Origin: Ricordea florida
Taxonomy: Eukaryota; Cnidaria; Anthozoa; Corallimorpharia; Ricordeidae
Direction: 5' to 3'
DNA: 64,000 bases
NCBI GenBank assembly: GCA_949710005.1
Contig: OX453272.1
Coordinates: 5,022,173-5,086,172, forward strand
This document shows positions 1-10,625 of the stretch, piece after piece. The notes beneath the pieces were generated by a model. It ran no database searches, was not told where the DNA came from, and was given only the letters and a program-made list of their open reading frames with translations. A program made the translations under genes and the position numbers. How positions within the stretch are numbered: position 1 is the first letter of the stretch; every line of letters begins with the position of its first letter.

Positions 1-72
1 ATTTACAGCCGGTGGTGAGGATGACAGTGGAAGTGTTAGCTGTCGTATGGTGGCAAAAACCCAGGAGAAATT

Positions 73-272
73 GAAACGTGTAACGCGCGTTCGCAGCTTG
101 TCCAGACTCGGTATTTTCCAGGTACCATATTTGGAAACTGCCCGCCCCAGTCTTTGGATTTATTGGCACTTATCGGTTCATTTGTGGCTTCTCTTGAATT
201 TCCAAATATGGTACGTGGTAGGCTGAATGTGGACAAGCTGTGGTTGAAGATATTCAAGGCAGTTACACGTTC
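73..272. repeat. Imperfect foldback element, copy 1
   Basis: The arms are imperfect inverted repeats of about 75 bases meeting at the matching pair ACCATATTTGGAAA and TTTCCAAATATGGT. The outer ends match as AACGTGTAAC and GTTACACGTT. The same structure recurs at about 2409-2637, and part of the right arm recurs at about 48262-48330. This looks like a non-autonomous MITE or foldback family. Confidence 0.6.
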
Positions 273-550
273 CAAGTCTTGTGGGTTTCTGATGGTGTTG
301 TATGCGGTTGTACTGTAGCAGTGTTAGTGAGGATGATTGTATTGGCTGTGGTAATAGTGGAACTGTTAGATATTGTGGTGACGATGCTGTTTGTGGCGGG
401 GGTGCCGTTTTTGATGGTGATGGTGTTGGGATTGTCATAAATGGTAGAAGTTTTAGCTATAGTGGTGTTAGTGGTAATGATGATAACTGTAGCTTGATCA
501 TCTATTTTAATTGAGTCCTCATCGGTTGTTCATTTGCTTGTTTATTACAG

Positions 551-640
551 GAAGGTGAACGTGGAGGGAACGAAGAACGCGAATCCAAGCCCGAGAGCGG
601 AGAACCGGCCGAGAAAGCCGACGGCACCGCGGATAATTAA
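551..640 (+). CDS. Terminal coding exon of an unidentified gene (5' part outside window)
   Basis: A splice acceptor (TTTATTACAG, ending at 550) is followed by an open, GC-rich stretch of 29 codons and a TAA at 638-640. The encoded tail is very hydrophilic and rich in Glu, Gly, Lys and Pro, like a disordered C terminus. Its base composition contrasts sharply with the AT-rich flanks, which is the main reason for calling it coding. A poly(A) signal AATAAA lies at 1008-1013, which would give a 3'UTR of about 390 bases. No domain can be recognised, so no function is proposed. The upstream exons would lie left of the window. Confidence 0.4.
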   Translation, partial: EGERGGNEERESKPESGEPAEKADGTADN

Positions 641-1007
641 CACCGGGAATATTGTGAGGAGATTAGGCAGCTATGACCCTCAACGCTTATTTTGTAGCTT
701 TTTTTGTGTACCAGCAAGGGAAAGACCAGCTAAATTTGTTTGTCATCAAACTATTGACAGGAACTAAACTTTCAAAATGGCTCTAATTCTATTGACCAGT
801 ATTTCTCATGACGTATTCCTTTACTGGTGAATGATTTGATTGGCTGTATGGTCGTTTGGTTTACTGGCAGACTTATGTATTGTAGTGACAAGTGAGGTCA
901 TAGTTGTTGTGTTTTGAATTTATCATCATTTGTACCTTTTTCCATCTTACAGCGGATCTCAGTATGTGTGAAAGATCGATTTTTTGCCATCATTTGCCGT
1001 CGGGATT

Positions 1008-1013
1008 AATAAA
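1008..1013 (+). terminator. Candidate poly(A) signal AATAAA
   Basis: A canonical hexamer follows the stop codon at 640 with no competing open frame between. It is plausible as the 3' end of the unidentified gene above. The hexamer is common in AT-rich DNA, so the call rests on position only. Confidence 0.3.
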
Positions 1014-1269
1014 AACCGTTCGTGATATCTGTTTGATATGTGTATTAACGTAAAAGACACTCGTGCTTGAGGAATGCGTTCCCTAAAAGGCCTTTAGGTT
1101 TTCGGAGGCAATTTTAAGTGCAATAATTCTCACTGTAGGTCGAACACAAAAGCAATCTGCAGCCAAGCGATCTTTTTCAATAAGAACGCTTCCCGCCATC
1201 GTCTAAGGTCATCCCTTCCTTTGTAAAAGATGTCTGAGCCCAAATTATCGCTATGGGCCCTTCGAGCTT

Positions 1270-1490
1270 AAGGGTAAAAACCAAAAAAAATTCATGCAAG
1301 GGAAAATGCCAAGAAAAAAATTAATGCAAAGAAGGTAAAAAAAAATTCATGGAGAAGGAAGGTCCAATTGTGACTTTTTCACACGTAGTTAGAAACATTC
1401 GTGCAGAGGGGTTCACCTGAAAAAAAATTCCTGCACAAGCAGTGAGCGAAAAAAAATTCATCCAAGCTGAAAATTCCCCCCCCCCCCCAT
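1270..1490. repeat. Degenerate A-rich repeats with C homopolymer
   Basis: Five or six diverged units of the type AAAAAAAATTCATGCA occur at irregular spacing, and the tract ends in a run of about a dozen C residues near 1478-1489. This is low-complexity DNA without coding potential. Confidence 0.5.
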
Positions 1491-2408
1491 CACTTTTCTA
1501 ATGGTCCGTCCCTAACATTAAAGGCCGCATAGCGTTATCGGCCCGGGTGAACCCCTAAAGTCCCCCTAAAGTGGGATGGCTATCGGAAAGAGTTTTAAAA
1601 TCACTCGCCCATGCTGTTGTGAGTGAAACAATTTTGCAACAAATACTTGGCTTCATTTTTGCGTCGCGGTTTGCGTTAACTCTAAAAAACAAAAACTAGT
1701 ACTCGATTAGAACGTCTTTGCTATCGCGCATTTTAATTTCTACATGAGGCAAGACTACGTTGTAAACGCCAAAGTGGTAGGATAAGGTATAGTTGGTATC
1801 ACACAGCACTTGAATAATGCAATCCAAACTCGCTCGCTCGTTTTCCAAGTCTATATCGTGGACGAAACGTTTCTTGGTTAACTCTGGTAGCTCTTGTAAG
1901 TGTAGCTTTTATAATGTTGTTGCAATCTGCTCCATCTTTATTTGCCTTCAATGATGGTTTCCTTTGTAATTAATACTGTCTTTATTGCCATCCCTGTCTT
2001 CCAGCCGGTGGTTCTTTTTGTTGGACCCGTCCTATTGTTCTTAGCTACTTGGTTGTCTTAAAGCTTTGTGACCATTTAACGTTATAGCTCAGTACGTAAA
2101 TTGGTTGATTGTAGGTTGGTCTGTACGTTCATTTATTGGTAAATTTTTAGATATGTTGATAAGAAGGTCAGTCATGATGGTAGCTGGAAAAAAATTCGTC
2201 TGTTTGTGGATATGTGGACTGCGGTATTTGTGGGTCGATAGTTGCGTTGAGAAGTAGATATGCTGGGTACAGTAGGGAAGTAAATCAAGATCGTTACGTA
2301 CGTTCAGTTGTTTGTAGGTACATTACAGCAATAATTTTGGTAGGTAGGTAAATAAGCACTCGGTTTTTACGTGCAGTGGTTGAGTGTATAGAGAAACCCA
2401 GAAGACGT

Positions 2409-2637
2409 AAAGCGAGTAACACGCGTTCACAGCTTAGTCCAGATTCAGTATTTCCTAAGTACCATATTTGGAAACTACCATGTTTTGAGCAGATGGGCAT
2501 TTCCCGCTAATTAAGTCATACTACTGAAGCCAATTTGATTGGTGTATTTGGTTTTCTCGATTTTCCAAATATGGTAGTTGGTAGATTGGATGTCACGGTG
2601 GACAAGCTGTTGTTGAAAAAAGGCAGTTGCACGTTTC
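2409..2637. repeat. Imperfect foldback element, copy 2
   Basis: This has the same arms and the same central ACCATATTTGGAAA / TTTCCAAATATGG pair as the copy at 73-272, with a different loop. The internal GGACAAGCTGTTGTTGAA segment corresponds to GGACAAGCTGTGGTTGAA in copy 1, so both derive from one family. Confidence 0.6.
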
Positions 2638-3059
2638 TTATGGGTTTCTGGTATATAGGATGTGGTTAAATAATGACACTCCGAAACAACGAGTAAATTC
2701 TCACAATAAAGTTGATTAAGTGGAGACTTTTTAACATATATCAGTGGATCCTGTCGCTTGCAGTCACGAGGTATGAAGCCTGTAAGTATTTTCATTGGAT
2801 CGTAGCTACAGTCCAGTAAGTTGTTAGGTTGATAGGTGAAAAGGAATTTGAACCACTCGGTTTTCAGTAGTCTTTAGTAGAGTAGGAAGTTTGAACAGTC
2901 GGTTCGCGAGTAACATGATCAGTTTGTTAAGGTGTTTTATCGTCTGAAAAATTGCATTGCATTCCAAAAGCGCCGGACTTAGCCTTCTGAATTGACAAAA
3001 AGTTGTTAAGTAGGAAATTTTTTTCCTGTCGCTTGTAGTAATAAGGTACAGTAGGAAGG

Positions 3060-3900
3060 TCCGTATTTTGGTTGACTAGTTTGTACGTACAGAGGCAGGT
3101 AGTTCAGTTAGTGATTAGGTGTGTTGGCACTTCGTTGATACGTAGATTTGTTGGTACAGTAGGTAGATAAGTACACAATATTATGTACTCGGTGTAATGT
3201 TAAGTCTGTAAAATTTGGGGGGAGTAGTTCAGTCTGTCAGTTGTTGGGTATGTAGGCACTCTGTTGATAGGCAGACGTCTTAGTACAGTGAGTAAATAAG
3301 TAAACATTGTTCTGTAGGTAAGTCTTAGATGTAATGTTATGTCTGTAAAATCTGGGGGGAGTAGTGCAGTCTGTCAGAGGGTAGATACCTAGACACTGTT
3401 GATCTATAAATATGTTGGTACAGTGAGTAAATAAGTGCACAATGTTTTGTAGGTAAGTCTTAGATGTAATGTTATGTCTGTAAAATCTGGGGGAAGTAGT
3501 GCACTCTGTCAGTTGGTAGGTACGTAGGCACTCTGGCAGACGTGTTGGAATAGTGAGTAAATAAGTAGACATTGTTCTGTTGGTAAATGTTACATGTAAT
3601 CAATGTTATGTCTGTAAAATCTGCATAAGGTGGCTCCCCGGCTAAGTCAGTGGGTAGTGTTGGCACGTCGTTGATGGGTACACATAGTTCTGTGGGTAAA
3701 TGTTCTCTAAAAAAATGTGTTGTAGGTAAATGTTCTGTCTGGTGTGATATCTGGGTGAGGTGGTTCAGTCAGTCTGTGGATAGGTGTGTTCAGTTGGTAC
3801 TCCATTGATAGGTTAATGTGTTGGTACACTGAGTAATACATAATGTTCTGTGTGTTAATGTTCTGTGCAATATTATGATCGTATACCTGGGGGAGCCTGT
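3060..3900. repeat. Tandem array, unit about 135 bp
   Basis: The landmark GTCTGTAAAA recurs at 3204, 3341, 3476 and 3610, giving spacings of 137, 135 and 134. Flanking words such as GTAGTGCAGTCTGTCAG and AGTGAGTAAATAAGT recur at the same period. The outer units are more diverged. The array creates several open frames of no meaning. Confidence 0.75.
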
Positions 3901-3904
3901 AGTG

Positions 3905-4010
3905 CAGTCTGTTAGGGTGCGTTTCTTTGGTATGATCCGGATTTGGATTTGTGATCCGAGATCACACAGATCATGGTACGTCAGAGGAACCAATGAATCA
4001 TTCTCCAGAA
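3905..4010. repeat. Left part of a MITE related to the one at 32117
   Basis: GGTGCGTTTCTTTGGTATGA followed by a GATCCGGAT/TTGGATT segment and GTGATCCGAGATCACACAGA matches the left half of the element at 32117-32500. This copy has no nested insertion, so it serves as the empty-site reference for that locus. The right arm is not recognisable. Confidence 0.55.
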
Positions 4011-4779
4011 TCATTCAAAAACTGTTTTACATATACTTTTGAGAAATCATGTTTTGTTAACGAAATCTGCGCCAAACTCCGTTTGTATACGAGCAGTCAG
4101 ATAATACAACGAAGAATTGAGGAGTGTGCAAAATTAAGAGGCATTTTAGTCTCTTTTAAGTTTCCAAATATAAATGGGCGTTACTCCAAACCTGTCGGAC
4201 GAAAACACTTAAAGCAACGGCGGTTGTCTCTGTTTCCTCATTATATACATTTAAAAAATTACTCATCTCCATTTGATTTATTGGTTGAAAAGGAGCTGAA
4301 ATCATTAGTTTCTGCCGATCACGGAGAGTTAAGCAGTTAGTACAACCCTCTTACAATAAAGCGTTTCAAGCTTTTGAAATACGAGCCAAAGAAAAAGCTC
4401 GAAAAAGAAATGGAAAAAAAGCTGTCCTAAATTGAAATTGCAATGAAAAACCCAAGCCCCGAAGAAATCATGATTTATACAGATTATTTCATGTAAAAGC
4501 AAACGAGAAAAATGTCTCGATGGCATCTAAACATGTCGCTAAAGGCGGCGTACGTTTTGTGCCAGTATCTTCGACGATTTGTGATCCGCTCGCGAGATTG
4601 CCATACCCTTCTGCTCTGCCTTAAGAGAATCTAAGACCTGGGTCCAGTTTCGTTCAACTGCTTAGTCACTGTGTTGTCTCTCTGCATGATATCGTTAGTC
4701 AACTACTTTTCGTAATCCTTTCGCTAGCCTTGGTCGGAGGATCCACAAGTGTTCAGTTGGTTTGTCAGTGAATCTGTCT

Positions 4780-5870
4780 CCTTTTGTCAAGTATGTCACT
4801 ACCGTCCTGCCTTTCCTAGTTTTCATGTGTCATTAGTCATGTCAAGTTGACTTGGTGCATAGTCTCCTCTGAGTATGCTTGGTGTTTATCAGACTTCAAG
4901 TCACGTTCGTCAAGTTTCCATAAACAATACGTCATTTTATCGTGTCAGACTAGTCAAGTTTGGATCGGCGTTTGTTAGCTAGACTTCTCGTCACGTTTAA
5001 CAAGTTCCCGTGTACCATACATCCTATACAGTCTATACAGTTGACTTTGGGTGTCAGCCATTGGTAGTTTGCCATTTACAGAAAGTTAATGTCTACGTAC
5101 AAACAGGAGCGGGTTTTGCAAATCAGGGTAAACGACAATCCCTAACGGAATTCCCCAGTTTTGAACTCTGTATAACATTTGCGGAAACCGTTCCGGCACT
5201 GACAGGTTTTCCCGCGTAAAAGGTAAAAAAAAAAAACCCTGAAACTTTCTGTCACGTTTTTCTAATTATATCAAACCCATCAAGTTTTAGCGTCAAACAA
5301 GTTTTCGTGTGTCTCAAGTCCTGTAAAGTCGACTCTTTGCTCGTCAAACTCTCTGTTACGTTTTACAAGTTCCCATGTGCTACCAGTCCTGTTAAGTCAA
5401 CTCTGGGTTTGTCAGACTTTCTGTCACTTGTCTATTAAGACTTAAAAGTGTTCATGTGTCATATCTGACGTCTTAGGTTTGTCTCGGCGTTTTTCAGACT
5501 TCTTGTCAATTTTTGAAGGGCTCCAATGATCATGTATTGACAACTGCTTCTTCACGTTCGTTTGTCACGTTTTACACATTTCTACTCGTCAACTGTTACG
5601 TCAATTTTCACTTAAAGTTACGTGCGACTTCGTTCTCTGACCTCCTGTCACATTCGTCACTTTTTCATGTATAAACAGTCATGTCAATTTTGGTTTCTAC
5701 AAGGGAGCTCTTGTCACGTATTGTCAAAGTTTGACAGCCATGTCATGCTGACTAGTTTATAAGACTGTGTCCCGTTCGGTGCGCTTCCGTCAATCATATG
5801 CCATGTGTTTTTTGACACGACAGACTTCTTGTCACGTCTCGTCTCGTTTGACACCACTGAGTCAGGTCAA
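4780..5870. repeat. Diverged GTCA-rich satellite, unit about 80-95 bp
   Basis: Words such as AGACTTCTTGTCACGTTT, CAAGTTCCCATGTG and CGACTTTGGGTTTGTC recur at about 80-95-base intervals with heavy divergence. No open frame of interest exists. This appears to be an old tandem array. Confidence 0.55.
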
Positions 5871-6939
5871 AGATCGAAACAGGTCTTAACACTTCACTAA
5901 TTCCCCAATGGTTGACCTTTTTTGTGGATCAGTGACCCTTTTCAAAGCTAATAAACAGATTCGGCTATTGGTTGTTCTTGAGTAAGTTTCTCCAGGGTGC
6001 CCGGACGAGAATGATTTTTTTTTTCTCCAATGTGTCTAGTCCTATAAAATAAATCCTGTTTGAAAATACGTTGATCTTGTTTCTTAACAGGTTTCCTCGG
6101 TTTTAGTCAGGTTTGTCACGTTTACCTCGATATTCGCAACTGTCGTGGATGTCGTTGTTGATAGATGTTATCAGTGTAGACGTTCTCGTTTCATGTTTGA
6201 TGTGGAAGTGACCTAACAGATCGAGGTATTTGTTCTTTCAGTTTTGTTTCGTTTCGGCCGAACTCTCCAAATGTTTGTCACCAAGTTTGTAGACGTCAAT
6301 GAGTTACATTGCGGTTTTTGTACAGTTTTACGTCTCAGCAATTTTTGTTTCCTGTTTGTTACAGTCTCGTGTCATCCTTCGTCACCGGTGATGTTTTGTG
6401 GTATCAACACAGAGTTATTTTTCTTTTCAGTGGTGTCTGTATGTCGTGAGCCTGCTTGTTCTCAGCAGAACATCACTAGTTTCTTGTATGTCACGTGACA
6501 GTCTGTCGTACTGGTTGTTAGGCATCCTTGAGAGTTGTTAATGTCGCTATTGGCTTCAGTTCATCTTTACCTGATTGAAGACTGCCAAAAAACCAACATT
6601 ATCCAAAAATATCTAAATCCATTGCGCATGCGTTGATGATGGTAGCTGCTGATGGTGCAAGTCGGTAATTTTCTTCCAACCGTTGGGCTTTACAAGGCGA
6701 ACAGAATTCCTGATGTCAATAAGGCCTATGTGTTCCAACCATGTGCCATAGAAGATCTGTCTTACAAAAGCTTGGTCATTTTGCGATGACACTGCACGCT
6801 GTTGATGAGTTGGAATGCAGATTTGTCATATGCGATTCAGGAGTAATCACGTGAAGTATCATCCAAAACCGTCATAGTCCCATCTGACTATCACGTGAAC
6901 AACTTCGCTGAGGTGCCTGCTGTCAATTTCACCGGAGGC

Positions 6940-9199
6940 TCAGAGGTAATCATCCATCAAATAACCGAACATCTGAAAATCGTGTTTGTATTTCTCGTAA
7001 AGTTTTTCTCTCGTTCCCAGAGGAAGTGATTTCAAATATTCTTTAGCTATAACGTTTGTTGGGTGCTTGTATCGAGAAGTTTTGTTGTGCGGAAACTGAA
7101 CCTGTCCTCGTACCTGCAGAATGTCTAACAGCATTTCGGCCTCTGTGTACAAGCTTTCAAAGCGTCCTATAAAGTCGTAGTAAATTAAACACGGATGACA
7201 TAACAAGTCGTATTGCTTCCAATGCCAGTCCATAAACTGTGGATCAGAATTCTGAATAAACTCGGTAAATTCGGTAAAGCTCACGCCTTCGCCAGTTTTT
7301 AACGATTTTAAATCGGGGTTTTGTCGATATTTGCGGATAATTCGACGTCCGTACAACTCCTTAAACAGCGTCAAGTTATATGAGTCAATAAACTTGTTTC
7401 TGTACGCAGATACTAGCCTTTCAAATGGATGCCTAACGAAAAGAAACTTGTAATAGGTGTTTAGTCTATGGACAATTTCTTCCGGCGAATATTCGTTCAA
7501 ATATCGAAAGTAACCGAGACTACGGTTGTGTACGTCCGCGGTTTTGATTTTCCAGGGGTCAGCAGCATCACCGTTCATGACCATGAGCACGCGTTTCCAA
7601 TTCGAACACGCCACTTTGGGAATGTAACAGTAAAGTAATTTATGTTTGTCGCTAACGATAATATTCCTGAAGTAATACGAGGGTATTTCATTGTTATTGG
7701 CGTATGGCGGTAGAAGTTCTTCAGCGTTACGTGTTTTGCAATGGTCTATTAGTTTCTTTTTACGTTCTTCTTGTGTCTCGCAAAGATCCTAAGAAACAAA
7801 AACAGAGGAAATAAAAAGTCACATTTATGAAATACGCAGTAAGGAAATTATAGTCATAGAAATTTTGATCAAACACTTTTTTTCCGAACAAACGAATCAT
7901 TTTACACATTTTTTTTATCATTGGAATTCGTGAGATCATAGGTTTGGTTGGAAACAGTGTTTAAGCCTGTCTTTAGCCCCCTCCCCCCACCCCCTCAGGT
8001 AGTGGGTAGATGTTCCCATGTTTCCATATTTCCTTCACATTTTTTTCATTTTCTTCCCTATTCCCCATCAATAAAACTGCTTGTTCCCTAATCTTTCAAT
8101 TTAATCAGAGGTTCCCTAGTTCCCTTGAACATGATAATTCGAGAATATCTCCTGTTCCCTAGGAGAGACTCTGTTCCCGTTTTCAGGCTAAATCGCATTT
8201 GTGAAAAATGACTACTGAAATCGGTTTATTAAACGAGCTGATAAGATAAGTTGTACCACTGCCGTTCTTACGAAAGGCTAAAGCTGTAAACGTTAGCTCC
8301 GCTCTCATCTTGCAGTGGTGCGACTTACCCAAGGCTTATCTACTCACTGATTAAACCCATTTTTTGTGCGTTTCAAGTTTCCTCTGCGCTACACTAGTTT
8401 TTGTATATATAAACTAAACTCTTTATATTTTTGATTAAGAGTTCTCTCTGACGAAGGGCTAACGCTCGAAACGTCAACACCTCCCTTTTACCTTACGGTG
8501 GTATAACTTACTTTATCAATTCGTTTGATTATCCCAATTTTTTAAGGGTACAGTAGTTGATTTGCCATTTAATCGTGGATTAGAGGTTAATCTTACTTAT
8601 CTACATCTCTCCAATCAACCATTACCGAGTTGTTAAGGGGGTTTCAAATTTAGAACCTAATTCACTACACTAGTGGTTATTTTCAGGCTATCAGTTTCTT
8701 AATCGAAACATCTATTTTCATTTTAAGACACTGAAAACTTATAAGCCGTGATTAAGTTTGTCGCGTACACATAGACAAAATGTCCCAGTTTTTACACTGT
8801 TATGACTCTTAAGTATGTGCAAACTTTACGGTTCAAATGTGGAAACCTTTAAAGATATGGTCGGTCTGGCTTAGAAAAATAGTAAATTTTCTCTCGAATG
8901 GGGCAGTGCATAACATAACCGCAGAAGACAGTCTTCCAAAACCTACCTTCCATATGTTGTTAGCTGCGAGACTGTAAGTATTCTGGCTTCTAAAGTTGTA
9001 TTTTTCTGTAAGGAACGAAATAATTTTTATTATCTAGCAGCAAGGGACAAACTAAACAAACAGTAAAACCATGGTTGATTTCACTTCCGCTGTAGTTACC
9101 TGCCAAAAGATGGTCGTTGTTTCTGTAAAACGCTTCCCAGATAAGTAAACCGAGTAGACTCAACAAGGAACCTAGACGAAACAAAAACAATCTAACCAT
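6940..9199 (-). CDS. Carbohydrate (chondroitin/HNK-1 type) sulfotransferase, three exons
   Basis: Type II Golgi enzyme moving sulfate from PAPS to a glycan. Coding exons (minus): 9199-9100, 8963-8947 (a 17-base microexon) and 7788-6940; together 966 bases, 321 residues. Exon 1 holds a short cytoplasmic N terminus and a signal anchor (LGSLLSLLGLLIW). The 5'-phosphosulfate loop IPKVACSNWKR lies near residue 95 and the 3'-phosphate site FVRHPFERLVSAYR near residue 157. The C terminus (GTREKLYEKYKHDFQMFGY) is typical of the sulfotransferase-2 family (CHST8-14). The microexon is needed to join exons 1 and 3 in frame and has AG and GT flanks (GCAG / GTAGGT). Length and motifs indicate a complete enzyme. 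Acceptor sugar and exact orthologue cannot be told from sequence. Confidence 0.85.
7970..8180. repeat. TTCCC-rich repeat in sulfotransferase intron
   Basis: Many scattered TTCCCTA/TTCCCTT words occur here; on the opposite strand they read GGGAACA-like. This resembles the body of the small element at 32166-32364 in reverse orientation, but the ends are not clear. Confidence 0.4.
8230..8520 (+). repeat. Two tandem degenerate copies of a hammerhead-like repeat
   Basis: The better copy (about 8450-8516) carries CTGACGAAGGGCTAACGCTC directly followed by GAAACGTC, then CACCTCCCTTTTACCTTACG. A more decayed copy lies at about 8265-8340. The same family forms the perfect palindrome at 28482-28610. 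The CTGANGA, hairpin, GAAAC, GTC order resembles the hammerhead motif of Penelope-like pseudo-LTRs. No retroelement coding sequence lies nearby. Confidence 0.5.
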
Positions 9200-10172
9200 A
9201 TGGGAAAAACCTGCTTTGCAAAGATTTCAAAGTAAAGGGGCGCTGGTGAAGCTGACTCAGAATTCGGAGTTGTGCACTGGACTGTCTTGGAAGCCTTTTA
9301 CATACGCAGTGATCCTTTTTTGTCAAATATAAGCGACATTCTCAGAACCATTACGCAAGACTAGTGGTATGAAAGTATTTACGGTGTTGCGATCAAGCGT
9401 TCACTCCTTCTGTGTCTAACTGTTAATGCAAAACACTTGAAATAGACACAAACAACTTTGGACCAATGAAATTTCATCAGGTTTTGGCTGGCTTCATGGC
9501 ACCTGTTGAAATGTTTTGGCGCGGTGACCCGTATGATTCTCAATGAACAGAGAAATGTTTCCCAAGTGATTTCTTCGGGTTAGGCTGACCTCGCGAGTTT
9601 ATCTCATGACTAATAATTTTTCTCCAGATCCGTGAAAGTCATGACCCGTATAGTCAAAAACACTCGATTCGTAAATTGTGGGCAACCAAGGTTTTAATAT
9701 AGAACAAGACTGCATCTCTTGAAAACAGAATTCTCACCGCGTGTGAATCTAGCTCAGACTAAACAGAAACGAAAAAACGTAAGCAAAGCTAAGAAGGACG
9801 ACCAATTTTACCAGTCTAGGGTGATTAAGTAATGCCCTGCCCATAAATGAATATTTTAAATCATTTTGTCAGTCCGTACGCTATAGGAGCCGCAAAGAAG
9901 TCTATGAACTTGTGACAGAGCGCCTACAAAATCATAATAACCCTCACATCGGCAGGATCCTTTGTTTCGATTTTAGTCGTGTTTTCACTTGTTTTAAAAA
10001 ACCGCTTAGTTTGTTCTTGTCAGGAATTTCTGCCCTGTGATGTTGTAATGTAGCTGTCAAAACAAATAAGGAAGAAACACCTGCCAGAGTTGTTTTGGTT
10101 GCCATAGCAATGCATCACATTTTCAGAGGGGGGCGACCAATGATTTTGAGGAGGGGTGAATGACAATAAAAA

Positions 10173-10173
<1 letters not shown>

Positions 10174-10242
<69 letters not shown>

Positions 10243-10297
10243 GCTACTGCTACTGCTACTGCTACTGCTACTGCTACTGCTACTGCTACTGCTATTG

Positions 10298-10360
<63 letters not shown>

Positions 10361-10393
10361 TTACTACTACCACTACTACTACTACTATTACTA

Positions 10394-10431
<38 letters not shown>

Positions 10432-10466
10432 GCTACTGCTACTGCTTCTGCTACTACTACTGGTAG

Positions 10467-10501
<35 letters not shown>

Positions 10502-10558
10502 GTGCCAGTGCTACTGCTACTGCTACTGCTACTGCTACTGCTACTGCTACTGCTACTG

Positions 10559-10606
<48 letters not shown>

Positions 10607-10625
10607 ATAATAATAATAATAATAA
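10174..10625. repeat. Long trinucleotide microsatellite with alternating ACT and GCTACT blocks
   Basis: About 450 bases are made almost entirely of ACT units, interrupted by three blocks in which ACT alternates with GCT, and ending in AAT units. It produces long homopolymer reading frames on both strands (poly-Leu, poly-Thr, poly-Val) that are artefacts of the repeat. Confidence 0.95.

Larger units (their letters stand above)
641..6939. other. Gene-free spacer between the first exon and the sulfotransferase
   Basis: No splice-compatible coding exon is visible. The stretch holds a second copy of the foldback element of the window start, A-rich degenerate repeats around 1270-1490 ending in a C homopolymer, a tandem array at about 3060-3900, one arm of a MITE at about 3905, and a diverged GTCA-rich satellite at about 4780-5870. 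From 5870 to 6939 I see nothing beyond weak continuation of that satellite and the region 3' of the sulfotransferase gene. Confidence 0.6.

Noticed and set aside
3951..4340. 129-codon ORF downstream of a MITE arm
   Set aside because: It begins inside the MITE arm, has no recognisable motif, AT-rich non-coding composition and no splice context.
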